Of a stretch of 64,000 nt of DNA, positions 34,638 through 43,543 are shown in pieces (the stretch's first letter is position 1; each line of letters begins with the position of its first letter). The notes beneath the pieces were generated by a model. The model worked only from the letters and a program-made list of their open reading frames with translations, was not told the DNA's origin and searched no databases. The stretch is from Algoriphagus vanfongensis DSM 17529 (GTDB taxonomy: Bacteria; Bacteroidota; Bacteroidia; Cytophagales; Cyclobacteriaceae): assembly GCF_000429465.1 (NCBI RefSeq), contig NZ_AUBX01000014.1, forward strand, positions 186,001 to 250,000. The letters are read 5' to 3'. The position numbers and the translations under genes were made by a program.

Positions 34638-35975
34638 TTAGCGTCTTCCCATCCCAGGCATCATTTTACCCATGGCGGCTTTGGCTCCCCCCATTTTATT
34701 CATCTGCTTCATTAGCTTACGCATATCCGCAAATTGCTTCATCAGGTTGTTCACTTCGGTGATATTTCTACCGGAACCGTTCGCGATTCTCTTTCTTCTG
34801 CTTCCATCGATCACATCCGGATTTTGACGCTCATGAGGGGTCATACTTCTGATGATCGCTTCGATCGGCTTGAATGAATCATCATCGATATCCAATCCTT
34901 TCATGGCTTTGCCCATTCCTGGGATCATCCCCATCAAATCCTTGATGTTACCCATTTTCTTCACTTGCTCAAGCTGGGAAAGGAAATCATCAAAATTGAA
35001 GCTATTCTGACGGATTTTGGCATTGATTCTTTTTGCTTCATCCTCATCAAAGGATTGTTGTGCTCTTTCTACCAAAGAGATCACATCCCCCATACCGAGG
35101 ATTCTCTGCGACATCCTGTCCGGATGAAAAACATCCAGATTCTCCATCTTTTCACCGGTGGAGATAAACTTGATCGGCTTATTGACAACGTGGCGGATAG
35201 AAATAGCAGCACCACCACGGGTATCACCATCCAACTTCGTCAATACAACCCCATCGAAATTCAATCTCTCATCAAAGGTCTTCGCTGTGTTTACAGCATC
35301 TTGACCCGTCATGGAATCCACGACAAACAAAGTTTCTGAAGGATTCAAGGCATTTTTCAATTCCTCGATCTCATTCATCATCTGCTCATCCACTGCCAAA
35401 CGACCTGCAGTATCGACGATTACTGTCTTCTTACCGGTCTTTTTCGCATAGGCAATGGCATTGTTTGCGATTTCAAGCGCATTCTTGTTTTCAGGCTCAG
35501 CATAGACCTCCACTCCGATTTGCTCTCCCAATACTTTCAATTGGTCGATCGCAGCTGGACGGTAAATATCACAGGCAACCAACAAGACCTGACGACCTTG
35601 CTTTTTCAGAAAGCTACCCAATTTCCCAGTGAAGGTCGTTTTACCAGAACCTTGCAAACCGGAAATCAAGATGACCGCAGGATCTCCACTCAATTTGATA
35701 TCCACTTTGGAGCCGCCCATGAGTTTGGTCAACTCTTCCTGGGTGATTTTCACCAACAACTGACCCGGAGAAACAGAGATCAATACATCTCTACCCAAGG
35801 CTTCATTCTTGATCGTATCAGTGACTTCCTTAGCTACTTTATAGTTAACGTCAGCATCGATCAAGGCTCTTCTGATTTCCTTAACCGTAGTTGCAACGTT
35901 GATTTCGGTGATTTTCCCGGTTCCCTTCAGCGTTTTGAAGGCCCGGTCCAGTTTCAAACTTAAATTATCAAACAT
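34638..35975 (-). CDS. ffh: Signal recognition particle protein Ffh (SRP54)
   Basis: The protein has 445 residues, the normal length. It binds signal sequences of nascent membrane proteins and 4.5S RNA, and with FtsY delivers ribosomes to the translocon. The N domain is about 1-90; the G domain shows GLQGSGKTTFTGKL (P-loop, about 106-119), DTAGRLAVDE, TKLDGDTRGG and GMGD. The M domain (about 300-445) has SRRKRIANGSG, the RNA-binding motif, and a Met/Gly-rich tail (MGKMMPGMGRR). It is a single gene with its own terminator, divergent from the YfhO-like gene. Confidence 0.97.
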   Translation of the reverse strand: MFDNLSLKLDRAFKTLKGTGKITEINVATTVKEIRRALIDADVNYKVAKEVTDTIKNEALGRDVLISVSPGQLLVKITQEELTKLMGGSKVDIKLSGDPAVILISGLQGSGKTTFTGKLGSFLKKQGRQVLLVACDIYRPAAIDQLKVLGEQIGVEVYAEPENKNALEIANNAIAYAKKTGKKTVIVDTAGRLAVDEQMMNEIEELKNALNPSETLFVVDSMTGQDAVNTAKTFDERLNFDGVVLTKLDGDTRGGAAISIRHVVNKPIKFISTGEKMENLDVFHPDRMSQRILGMGDVISLVERAQQSFDEDEAKRINAKIRQNSFNFDDFLSQLEQVKKMGNIKDLMGMIPGMGKAMKGLDIDDDSFKPIEAIIRSMTPHERQNPDVIDGSRRKRIANGSGRNITEVNNLMKQFADMRKLMKQMNKMGGAKAAMGKMMPGMGRR

Positions 35976-36113
35976 GTGGTTTATCCGCTATTTGCTGCAA
36001 AAGTAATGATTTTCATTCCCTAAGGAAAGCCTAAATCCAAGGAATCCGATCTTCGTTTCCCTTTTAATTCCTAATTTGCACTCTTTCTGTATTTCCTAAG
36101 AAAATCACCTTTC

Positions 36114-38519
36114 ATGCAGCTGAATTTTCAAAAACAAATTTTGCCACACCTAATCGGAGTGGGCATTTTCTACCTTCTGATTGCCTTTTATTTTTCTCCC
36201 ATGGTTTTCGACGGCAAAGTACTTTTCCAGGGAGACATCCTGCAATGGGAAGGCTCTGCCAAGGAAGTGCTGGACTATCGGGCCGAAACAGGCAAGCAAC
36301 TACTCTGGACCAACTCTATGTTTGGAGGCATGCCCACCTATTTTGTCTCTTTGGAGTTTCCGGGCGATATCACTAATACACTGATCAAAGTCCTGACTTT
36401 GGGGCTTCCACACCCTGTGAGTGGGCTTTTCTTCGGAATGGTCGGAATGTACATTCTACTTTTGAGCTTCCGAGTGAGGCCTCTACTGGCTATCGTCGGA
36501 GCTATTGCTTTTGCGTTCAACACCTTCAATTTACTTTCGCTAGAGGCAGGTCATAATGCCAAAATTTGGGCTGTTTGCCTCATTCCTATTATTTTATCCG
36601 GCATTCATCTGGCTTTTGAGAAAAAGCGAATCTTAGGAGCAGCTTTGTTGGCTTTGGGACTTTTGCTCCAGCTCAAGTTCAACCACCTCCAGATCACCTA
36701 TTACACCTTGATCGTCTCGGTTATTTATGTGGTGGTTCGCTTGATCTTTGACTGGAAAAAAGAAGGGCTACCTCAAATCTCCAAAAGTCTAGGCTTTTTG
36801 GTACTGGGAGCATTGCTGGCAGTTGGCGGAAATATCGGCCGACTTGTGACAGCTTTGGAATATAGCCCCTACTCCACAAGAGGAAAAGCAACGATAGAAA
36901 CTGAATCTGCAGGATTGGATCGAGAATATGCCTTCTCCTGGTCCAATGGCAAATTGGAGACCATGACGCTTTTGGTGCCTGATTTTTACGGAGGTGGCAG
37001 CAGAACACCCTTGCCTAAAAACTCTGCCTCTGAAAAAGCGCTTCGAGCCAATGGCATCGATGCAACTCAAATCAACGGATTTGTCAAAGGTGCTCCGACC
37101 TACTGGGGAGAGCAGACCTTCACCGGCGGACCAATTTACGGCGGAGTGATCCTGGTATTCCTTGCTATTTTGGGAATTTGGGCTGCTCCAAAGGAGAGCC
37201 TTTATACCTTTGGTGCGATCATCGTTCTCTTTATCGTATTGAGCTGGGGCAAGCATTTTGGCTGGTTCAATTACCTGCTATTCGACATTCTTCCTGGTTA
37301 CAATAAGTTTAGAGCGGTCTCCATGGCATTGGGAATTACGCTATTTGCATTTCCAGTTTTGGGCATGATCTCTCTGGAGAGACTCTTACAAAAAGAAGAC
37401 CTCAAGCCACTCTATCTGGCAGGAGGGATTGTTGGGGGACTGATATTGCTCTTAGCAGTTGCTTCCGGAGCATTTTTCAGATTTGAGGCACCCGGAGACG
37501 TCAATCTACCCGAATGGCTTGCGACAGCGATGCAGACGGACCGGAAGGCAATGCTTTCAGCTTCTGCTTGGAAAAGCTTTGGCTTTCTAGCGGCTGCTTT
37601 TGTCCTGATTTATTTCAAACTCCAAGGAAAAATCAATGATCTGATCCTCGGAGCCGGCTTGATAGCCTTGGTGGCCTTGGATCTTTGGACCATCAACCGT
37701 CAATACCTGAATGCGGAATCATTCCAGGCAAACCCAGGCCGTGAGTTTTTCGCAGAAACTCCCGCCGAAAAAGAGATTGCAACTGACCCCGGCTATTTTA
37801 GAGTTTTAAGTCTGACCGAGTCGCTCACTCAGGGTGCGCGAACATCCTATCGATTCCATAGTTTGGGAGGCTATCACGGTGCGAAACTCCGCCGATATCA
37901 GGATCTAATCGATTATCAGCTGCAAGGCGAAATCCAGGAGTTTGTCGGTAAGGCTCAAGAAGGCAATTTTGACTGGGAAGGCATCGGCGTGATGAATATG
38001 CTCAACACCAAGTATCTGATTGCAGGCCAAGAAGCCAATGCCGTATTCCAAAATCCAGAGGCAAATGGTCCTGCTTGGGTTCCTACGGAAATCGTCCCAG
38101 TCACTTCCAACGAAGAAGAAATCCAGCAAATCGGAAATATCAATACTAAAACTCAAGCGACCATCAATTCCGGGGAATTTGGAAGTATTAGTGCTGGTTC
38201 CGGTCAGGTGACGCTAACCGCAGACGAACCCAATCAAATCAGCTATCAAGCAGATATGGAGCAAGGCGGACTCGTAGTATTCTCCGAAATATTCTATCCA
38301 GAAGGTTGGACGGCTACTATTGATGGTCAAGAAGCAGACATTCTTCGTGCAGATTACTTATTGCGTGGATTGGACGTACCAGCAGGAAGCCATGAAATTG
38401 TCTTTACCTTTGCTCCATCCAGCTTTTATGCTACCAAAACTCCGATGATCATCTTCCAATATTTGATTTTGCTCGTATTGATCAGCGGGATTTATTTCAC
38501 ATACAAAGAACATAACTAA
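36114..38519 (+). CDS. YfhO family polytopic membrane protein
   Basis: The protein has 801 residues and about 12 hydrophobic segments, the first at about 12-32 and the last close to the C-terminus (IIFQYLILLVLISGIYF). Large loops include QGDILQWEGSAKEVLDYRAE and, near the C-terminus, a non-membrane domain with VFSEIFYPEGWTATIDGQE. This DxxQ-type first loop and the FYPEGW motif match YfhO (GT-C-like) proteins, thought to be glycosyltransferases using polyprenyl-phosphate sugars; the Bacillus member acts in lipoteichoic acid glycosylation. In Gram-negative Bacteroidota the substrate is unknown. It lies 36 bp upstream of the SlyD-like gene. Confidence 0.88.
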   Translation: MQLNFQKQILPHLIGVGIFYLLIAFYFSPMVFDGKVLFQGDILQWEGSAKEVLDYRAETGKQLLWTNSMFGGMPTYFVSLEFPGDITNTLIKVLTLGLPHPVSGLFFGMVGMYILLLSFRVRPLLAIVGAIAFAFNTFNLLSLEAGHNAKIWAVCLIPIILSGIHLAFEKKRILGAALLALGLLLQLKFNHLQITYYTLIVSVIYVVVRLIFDWKKEGLPQISKSLGFLVLGALLAVGGNIGRLVTALEYSPYSTRGKATIETESAGLDREYAFSWSNGKLETMTLLVPDFYGGGSRTPLPKNSASEKALRANGIDATQINGFVKGAPTYWGEQTFTGGPIYGGVILVFLAILGIWAAPKESLYTFGAIIVLFIVLSWGKHFGWFNYLLFDILPGYNKFRAVSMALGITLFAFPVLGMISLERLLQKEDLKPLYLAGGIVGGLILLLAVASGAFFRFEAPGDVNLPEWLATAMQTDRKAMLSASAWKSFGFLAAAFVLIYFKLQGKINDLILGAGLIALVALDLWTINRQYLNAESFQANPGREFFAETPAEKEIATDPGYFRVLSLTESLTQGARTSYRFHSLGGYHGAKLRRYQDLIDYQLQGEIQEFVGKAQEGNFDWEGIGVMNMLNTKYLIAGQEANAVFQNPEANGPAWVPTEIVPVTSNEEEIQQIGNINTKTQATINSGEFGSISAGSGQVTLTADEPNQISYQADMEQGGLVVFSEIFYPEGWTATIDGQEADILRADYLLRGLDVPAGSHEIVFTFAPSSFYATKTPMIIFQYLILLVLISGIYFTYKEHN

Positions 38520-38555
38520 GAAAGGATCGAATCGGTCTGATAAAATCAAAAATCT

Positions 38556-39080
38556 ATGAAAATCCAAGAAAACGCAGTGGTAGGCCTCACCTACGAACTC
38601 AAAGTCAGCAAGATCGAAGACGATATTGAATCTGTGCCATTTGAGGCGGAAGTGAGAGATGAAGAAGATCCATTCTATTTCTTGTTTGGCAATAGCGGAT
38701 TGCCAGAAAAATTTGAAGAATTGATGGCTGGAAAATCCGTAGGAGATGAGTTTTCTTTCGTGTTGAAAGTCGAGGAAGCTTATGGTGAAGCCGATGATGA
38801 ATTGTTGGTTTCCCTTCCAAAAAGCCAGTTTTCCAATGAAAACGGGTTCAACCCAGAAATGCTCCAAGAAGGAAACTTCCTTCCACTAATGGACGAAGAT
38901 GGCTACTCCATGCAGGCAAAAATATTGAAAGATCTGGGAGAAAATATCCTCTTGGATTTCAACCATCCTTTGGTAGGTTTTGATTTGCATTTTGACGGAA
39001 AAGTAATCGAAGTCAGAGAAGCCACTGAAGAAGAAAAAGAACATGGCCATGTGCATGGCGAGCATGGAGCTCATGATTAA
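38556..39080 (+). CDS. SlyD-like FKBP-type peptidyl-prolyl cis-trans isomerase
   Basis: The protein has 174 residues. The FKBP half (VVGLTYELKV, then the typical end LDFNHPLVGFDLHFDGKVIEV) encloses the insert-in-flap chaperone domain (about 70-130, GEADDELLVSLPKSQF). A His-rich tail with repeated HG (EHGHVHGEHGAHD) fits nickel binding as in SlyD. It should fold prolyl-bonds of cytosolic proteins and may handle Ni(II). It shares an operon position with the membrane protein upstream. Confidence 0.92.
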   Translation: MKIQENAVVGLTYELKVSKIEDDIESVPFEAEVRDEEDPFYFLFGNSGLPEKFEELMAGKSVGDEFSFVLKVEEAYGEADDELLVSLPKSQFSNENGFNPEMLQEGNFLPLMDEDGYSMQAKILKDLGENILLDFNHPLVGFDLHFDGKVIEVREATEEEKEHGHVHGEHGAHD

Positions 39081-39081
39081 A

Positions 39082-39109
39082 ATCTGAAAGCAAAAGTCTG
39101 AAAGCTAAA
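39082..39109. repeat. Heptamer-phased repeat, copy A
   Basis: Four 7-bp units (ATCTGAA, AGCAAAA, GTCTGAA, AGCTAAA) begin 2 bp after the slyD-like stop. Related arrays lie at 57392, 61849, 42551 and 39167. Confidence 0.65.
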
Positions 39110-39154
39110 AAAGCGAAGTCGAATCCTGGATGGGTATTTGACTTCGCTTTTTTT
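39107..39154. terminator. Terminator-like hairpin after the SlyD-like gene
   Basis: The stem AAAAGCGAAGTC / GACTTCGCTTTT (12 bp perfect) has a long loop of 19 nt, flanked by A- and T-runs. It would stop rightward transcription, and perhaps leftward too. Confidence 0.8.
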
Positions 39155-39166
39155 GTAGCAAACTTC

Positions 39167-39187
39167 GGTCATCCGTCATCGGTCTTC
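39167..39187. repeat. Heptamer-phased repeat, copy E
   Basis: Three units GGTCATC, CGTCATC and GGTCTTC follow the terminator. Units differ in sequence from copies A-C but keep the 7-bp phase. Confidence 0.45.
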
Positions 39188-39245
39188 CAACCCTTGAATC
39201 AAAGGAAATCCAGATTGAGGTGAAGAAGCATGTAATTAGGTAGTT

Positions 39246-41522
39246 TTAATTAATCACAATCTCATCCGTGAAAATAAAGGCCCTTTGGGAATTGATTGCT
39301 TTCACATGGATGAACCTTGCTTTTTCTCCAGCCAAACTGCCTGCAAACTCTTTAAAGAGCAATTCTTTTTTCTCTTTTGGAATATCATTTTCGATTGAAA
39401 GAACTTGATGGAAATTTTCCCCATCCAGAGACAAGGAAACTTCTACAGCCCCAGGCATCAAAATCCCCGGACCGCTCAACTGCATAAATGTAGCAGAGAA
39501 GGAATTCACCTCTTGCTCCTCTCCCATATCGATCGTCACATCCAAGTCATTGGTAAATCCCTGCCACTTGCCATCATGATGTGCATCTCCTCCCCTCAAA
39601 CCATCTGTCATAGTCCCTGCATCGCCGGCAGGATAAGCCCCATTCCAAGGCTTATGATAAGTCACTGCTTTCCCGATTGCTTTGTGATAATCCACCTGAC
39701 GGGTCATGAAAGGTTCCAAAGCTTTTCCATCCTCAAAAACAGCCGCAGTAACTAAGGCACTTCCTTGGACGAAAAACTCATCTTCGTACTTTGGAGATTC
39801 CATCGTGGGAACTGAGCCATCCAACGTGTAGTGGATTTCCGGATTGCTCAGCTCGCTATCCAGCATGATCCCAATTTGCTCCTTTTCTGTATCGACATTC
39901 ATAAATGGAATCAGCTCCTTGGTCACCTCGTAGGAATACTTGACACCCAAGGCATCCAGCCTTTTCAGATGAGTTTGTAATCTCACTTTGAAAGACTCCC
40001 AGTCGTGAACTTCGGGTGTGGACCAGGCTCTCTCTGCCAAGGCGAGCATTTTTGGGAAAATAATCGCATCTGCCAAAGTCTCTGATGGCACAGTCTCTGA
40101 CCAAAGAGCCGCTTGCATCCCCTGAATCAAATTGGCTTTTTCCACCGGGAATTTGGGTCCATAAAGCGGCATGTGATAGATAGGGTACATTTTGGCGTCC
40201 AGGCGGGAGAAATAAAGAGGATTTCCAGGCACCAAAATCATCGGATTCCCATTCGCTGCAATTTTCTCAGGCACAGCCGCAGCCCAACTCCTCCAGTACA
40301 TCACATGCAATGTAGAGTCAATCCCGGAGTTCAAGGCATCATCCCAGACGATTACTTCTTTCCCCTTGGACTTCAGGAAGTCTGTCACCCGCTCCACAAA
40401 ATAAGTCTGAAGCTCCTCCACATCTTCAATCCCCTCTGCTGCCATCAAGTTTTTGCATTCTTGAGAGTTTTCCCAAGTGGACTTCTCTACCTCATCAGCA
40501 CCGATATGGACGTATTTGGAAGGGAAAATATCCATCACTTCAGTCAACACATTCTCGACAAATGTGTAAACACCTTCCTTGCCTGGACAAAGTGGTGTGG
40601 AAAAGACTTTGCCCCAGCCAGCACTATTTGTGCAGGCCAATTCCGGATAAACTTGAATCGCTGCCATCATATGACCCGGCATATCGATTTCTGGAATAAT
40701 CTCAATGTGTCTGGATTGCGCATAAGCCACCAATTCTCGAAGTTCCTCTTGGGTATAAAAGCCACCGTACTGCGTCTGGCCATCCACCTCACGAAGGTGT
40801 TTTTGCTCAAAATTGAACCGAGGATCCTCCACGGCTTTTTCCATGCAAACGGAGTCCTGATTATTGAATGTCCTCCAGGCACTTTTCTCAGTCAGTTCCG
40901 GGTAGTTTTTGATTTCGATTCTCCAACCTTGATCATCTGTCAGGTGCAGGTGAAACTTGTTCATTTTATACAAAGCCAAAAGATCCACATAGCGATGCAG
41001 GTATTCGATGGAAAAGAAATGTCTCGAAACATCCAAATGCATGCCTCTCCAACCTAAAGTGGGTTGATCTTCGATTTTGACAGTTGGGATGAAAATCTCT
41101 GTGGATGTCTGATCACCTTCCAAATCAGCAGGAAGCAATTGTCGCAAGGTCTCTATTGCGTAAAACATCCCCGTCGGATCGCCCGCTTTCAAAGCTACTT
41201 TATCAGAACTGACGTCTAATTGATAAGCTCCAGCTGGCTGGATTTGGGAATCAAAAATAAGTTCGAGCTCACTGCCATTACCTTCCTCAGAAATCTGCGA
41301 TCCCAAAGCATGTTCCAACGTGATTTGAAGGAATTCTACTTCGTTTGAAAAATTCCCTTCATCCTTCAAAACAAGTTTGGTGGATGGGTTGAGGGTAAAA
41401 CTTCCATTCAGCACCTCCATTTTTGCTGGAGCTGGAATGATAGAAACTGGAGTGTTGGCAACTGGAGAACTGCAAGCTGTCCAAAACAACACAGCCAACA
41501 TTATAATAGATGAGTACTTCAA
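39246..41522 (-). CDS. Beta-N-acetylhexosaminidase, glycoside hydrolase family 20
   Basis: The protein has 758 residues. The N-terminus MKYSSIIMLAVLFWTAC is a lipoprotein signal (Cys17); it begins with a TTG, preferred over the ATG at Met8 because that would drop the basic n-region. The GH20b fold is at about 25-150 and the catalytic barrel at about 155-500: WRGMHLDVSRHF, FHLHLTDDQGWRIEI, PEIDMPGHM, and HIGADEVEK with the catalytic Asp343-Glu344. The C-terminus contains a chitobiase-type segment (DGSVPTMESPKYEDEFFV) and a discoidin-like region (LDVTIDMGEEQEVNSFSATF). It removes GlcNAc or GalNAc from glycan ends outside the inner membrane. The leftward gene is convergent with the SlyD-like gene. 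Confidence 0.95.
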   Translation of the reverse strand: MKYSSIIMLAVLFWTACSSPVANTPVSIIPAPAKMEVLNGSFTLNPSTKLVLKDEGNFSNEVEFLQITLEHALGSQISEEGNGSELELIFDSQIQPAGAYQLDVSSDKVALKAGDPTGMFYAIETLRQLLPADLEGDQTSTEIFIPTVKIEDQPTLGWRGMHLDVSRHFFSIEYLHRYVDLLALYKMNKFHLHLTDDQGWRIEIKNYPELTEKSAWRTFNNQDSVCMEKAVEDPRFNFEQKHLREVDGQTQYGGFYTQEELRELVAYAQSRHIEIIPEIDMPGHMMAAIQVYPELACTNSAGWGKVFSTPLCPGKEGVYTFVENVLTEVMDIFPSKYVHIGADEVEKSTWENSQECKNLMAAEGIEDVEELQTYFVERVTDFLKSKGKEVIVWDDALNSGIDSTLHVMYWRSWAAAVPEKIAANGNPMILVPGNPLYFSRLDAKMYPIYHMPLYGPKFPVEKANLIQGMQAALWSETVPSETLADAIIFPKMLALAERAWSTPEVHDWESFKVRLQTHLKRLDALGVKYSYEVTKELIPFMNVDTEKEQIGIMLDSELSNPEIHYTLDGSVPTMESPKYEDEFFVQGSALVTAAVFEDGKALEPFMTRQVDYHKAIGKAVTYHKPWNGAYPAGDAGTMTDGLRGGDAHHDGKWQGFTNDLDVTIDMGEEQEVNSFSATFMQLSGPGILMPGAVEVSLSLDGENFHQVLSIENDIPKEKKELLFKEFAGSLAGEKARFIHVKAINSQRAFIFTDEIVIN

Positions 41523-41810
41523 GAGATTAGGGTAAATTTTGAATCACAAAGATAGAAATGCCAATCAGTATTCAGTTGGCGGTCACAGTTCTCATTTTTC
41601 GCCTATGGAATTTTTACTTGTTTTTTGCTTCTTGGGATGGGTGCAATTAGCAAATCAAAAGATTAGACTATAGCTCATAAAATCGGTTTGCTATGGGCAT
41701 GATTCTCGCTACAAATATTCATGCGAAACATAAAACTTTCGGCAACCACAAAACTGTCTTCGGAGCAGAAAACCCAGCCTATTGCAAATGTGCAGTTAGC
41801 AGTAGTAGCT
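41523..41810. other. Spacer with candidate cassette end
   Basis: This 288-bp AT-rich spacer has no gene. Its right part, read on the minus strand from the DUF4279 stop, runs GCTAACTGCACATTTGCAAT and then GGCTGGGTTT. This resembles sequences that follow cassette-like genes in Bacteroidota, which I recall as GCTAAC...TTTGC blocks. No integrase is near. Confidence 0.35.
41795..41804. repeat. Left arm of 10-bp inverted repeat bracketing the DUF4279 gene
   Basis: GTTAGCAGTA lies 7 bp beyond the gene's stop. Its perfect inverse, TACTGCTAAC, lies 6 bp ahead of the start codon. Confidence 0.55.
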
Positions 41811-42464
41811 TCAGTCTTTAAAGCCATTTCCGCCAACATAAAGATCAAAGTTTATGGATAGTTTTAAGTCATTCATTCTTCTTATGTCTTCCGTGTCAAT
41901 GTTGTATCCACCAATCATTCCGTTTGCATTATGAATGTCCATTGCAACTTGAATATAGCCGTTTGCATTGTCCACAAGTCGTTTAATACCTTCTTTATCT
42001 TGCTCCAAAAAGTCAAGTAGCTTTTTTAGCTTGTCTTCAAACTCGTCAGGCTCAGAATTGGGCAGAATTGTAAAGTCGCTGAATGTATAATTTGACTTCC
42101 CACTTTTTCTAAGGTCGCCTTTATTCCAAAATTCAGTTGGTGCCAAACGTGTCATTGCTTTTAACTCATCCGCTGATAATGTTTCTGATGTCGCTCTGAA
42201 ATAAACTCGGTGATATGCTTCTGTCCCAACACCTGTTACTTTTTTTGCCTTTGTGTCAATGTAAACTGCAAAATAAAATTTCTCGTCAAGCACAGGCAAG
42301 TAAGCGATAATTAGCTCGTTTTTTCTGTCTCGGTCAATGCGGTCAACTATTAATTTATTGTTAGTATAGATTGGACTATGAATTTCAAGATACTGCTCCG
42401 TCACCCCAAGCATCTTTTCCTTGAATTCTTTCTCTAAAAGTTCTATGGCTTGTTGATCTGTCAT
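41811..42464 (-). CDS. DUF4279 domain protein
   Basis: The protein has 217 residues. The N-terminal 75 residues (MTDQQAIELLEKEFKEKMLG, then YIDTKAKKVTGVGTE) look like a small separate domain. From about residue 80, HRVYFRATSETLSADELKAM, APTEFWNKGD, LKKLLDFLEQDKEGIKRLVD and the closing LKLSINFDLYVGG match the DUF4279 pattern, a family frequently linked with polymorphic-toxin immunity. There is no toxin gene beside it. It is bracketed by 10-bp inverted repeats and differs in style from its neighbours, so it looks like a mobile cassette. The start is ATG. Confidence 0.72.
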   Translation of the reverse strand: MTDQQAIELLEKEFKEKMLGVTEQYLEIHSPIYTNNKLIVDRIDRDRKNELIIAYLPVLDEKFYFAVYIDTKAKKVTGVGTEAYHRVYFRATSETLSADELKAMTRLAPTEFWNKGDLRKSGKSNYTFSDFTILPNSEPDEFEDKLKKLLDFLEQDKEGIKRLVDNANGYIQVAMDIHNANGMIGGYNIDTEDIRRMNDLKLSINFDLYVGGNGFKD

Positions 42465-42469
42465 ATTAT

Positions 42470-42479
42470 TACTGCTAAC
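42470..42479. repeat. Right arm of 10-bp inverted repeat bracketing the DUF4279 gene
   Basis: TACTGCTAAC is the exact reverse complement of the arm at 41795. It lies just upstream of the DUF4279 start codon. Confidence 0.55.
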
Positions 42480-42550
42480 ATAAATACCATTTTTTAAAAT
42501 GAGCTAAAACTCCATTTCTATTCAAAATTTCAACATGGTTTCAACTGTAT

Positions 42551-42578
42551 TCTATGGACTATGGTCTAAAAGCTATGG
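42551..42578. repeat. Heptamer-phased repeat, copy D
   Basis: The units TCTATGG, ACTATGG, TCTAAAA and GCTATGG end 5 bp before the stop codon of the leftward ABC gene. They share the 7-bp period and a CTAtGG/CTAAA core with the other copies. Confidence 0.6.
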
Positions 42579-42583
42579 TCTCC

Positions 42584-43543
42584 CTAGCTCTTCAGCACCA
42601 TCACCTTCTCTTCGTCCCATTGCAGATAAACCCGATCTGTGATTTGATATTTCCTGCTTGGATCATCGACCTCCCAGATCTCTCCGCCATTTTTCAGTTT
42701 GATTCTTAAGGAATTGTAATGCACCAAATACCTCGAGTCTACTACATGCCCCAATAAACCTCCTTTGCTTCGAAGCCTTACATCATTGGGCCTAAGGAAG
42801 GAATTCATCCGGTCTGGGATCAGATTGATTGGAGAAAAAAGCCTTGCCACATAGCGACTTTTGGGGCTTTCACAGAGCTCCCGCGAATTGCCTTTTTGAA
42901 TGACTTTTCCCTTTTGTAAGATCAAAACCTGATCCGTCAGGCGAAGTGCATCATCCAAATCGTGAGTCACAAATACCACTGTGGTCTCTATCACCTGAAG
43001 CAAATCCCCTAATTCAGAAATCAATTGATGTTTCTGGATGGTATCAAGTGACGAAAAGGGCTCATCCAATAACAGCACCTCCGGCTCGATTACTAATGCC
43101 GTCGCAATGGCGACTTTTTGCTGCTGACCTCCCGAGAGCTGTCTTGGAAATCTATCTCTGAAATCCACCAATCCAAATTGCTTCAACAAAGTCTCAACTC
43201 TGGCTTTTGTATAGGCCTTGTCATAGTGTAGCAAAGGCCTGGCAATGTTTTCCTCGACCGTGCTATTGGGATAAAGATGATAATCCTGATGGATCAATTT
43301 GATCTCATCATAGCCAGCGACCAACTTCTTTTTCGGATTGAGAATCTGAGTTCCATTGAGCCAGACCTCCCCTTCGTCCTGCACTTCCAATCCAGCCATG
43401 ATCCTTAGTAAAGTGGACTTGCCCGAACCACTTTCTCCTACGATTGAAATAAATTCACCTTGTCGCAATTCCAGGGAGAACTGAGATAATGCAGGTTTGT
43501 TTTGGTAAGATTTACTGAGATTTTGGAGGGAATAAAAAGTCAT
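42584..43543 (-). CDS. ABC transporter ATP-binding protein (orphan, PotA-like with C-terminal TOBE-like region)
   Basis: The protein has 319 residues. The ATPase motifs are complete: Walker A GESGSGKST, Q-loop IHQDYHL, signature LSGGQQQKVA, Walker B VLLLDEPFSSLD and switch His VTHDLDDA. The C-terminal 90 residues (VRLRSKGGLLGHVVDSRYLV) look like a TOBE domain as in importer ATPases for polyamines, iron or sulfate. No permease or binding protein gene is adjacent, so the transporter partners must be elsewhere or absent. It overlaps the MmcQ/YjbR gene upstream by 4 bp. Confidence 0.88.
   Translation of the reverse strand: MTFYSLQNLSKSYQNKPALSQFSLELRQGEFISIVGESGSGKSTLLRIMAGLEVQDEGEVWLNGTQILNPKKKLVAGYDEIKLIHQDYHLYPNSTVEENIARPLLHYDKAYTKARVETLLKQFGLVDFRDRFPRQLSGGQQQKVAIATALVIEPEVLLLDEPFSSLDTIQKHQLISELGDLLQVIETTVVFVTHDLDDALRLTDQVLILQKGKVIQKGNSRELCESPKSRYVARLFSPINLIPDRMNSFLRPNDVRLRSKGGLLGHVVDSRYLVHYNSLRIKLKNGGEIWEVDDPSRKYQITDRVYLQWDEEKVMVLKS

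Noticed and set aside
36789-37256. 155-codon frame antisense to the YfhO-like gene
   Set aside because: Shadow of membrane helices on the coding strand.
40113-41057. 314-codon frame antisense to the GH20 gene
   Set aside because: Entirely inside a clear catalytic domain on the other strand; its His/Phe/Ile-rich composition is that of a shadow frame.
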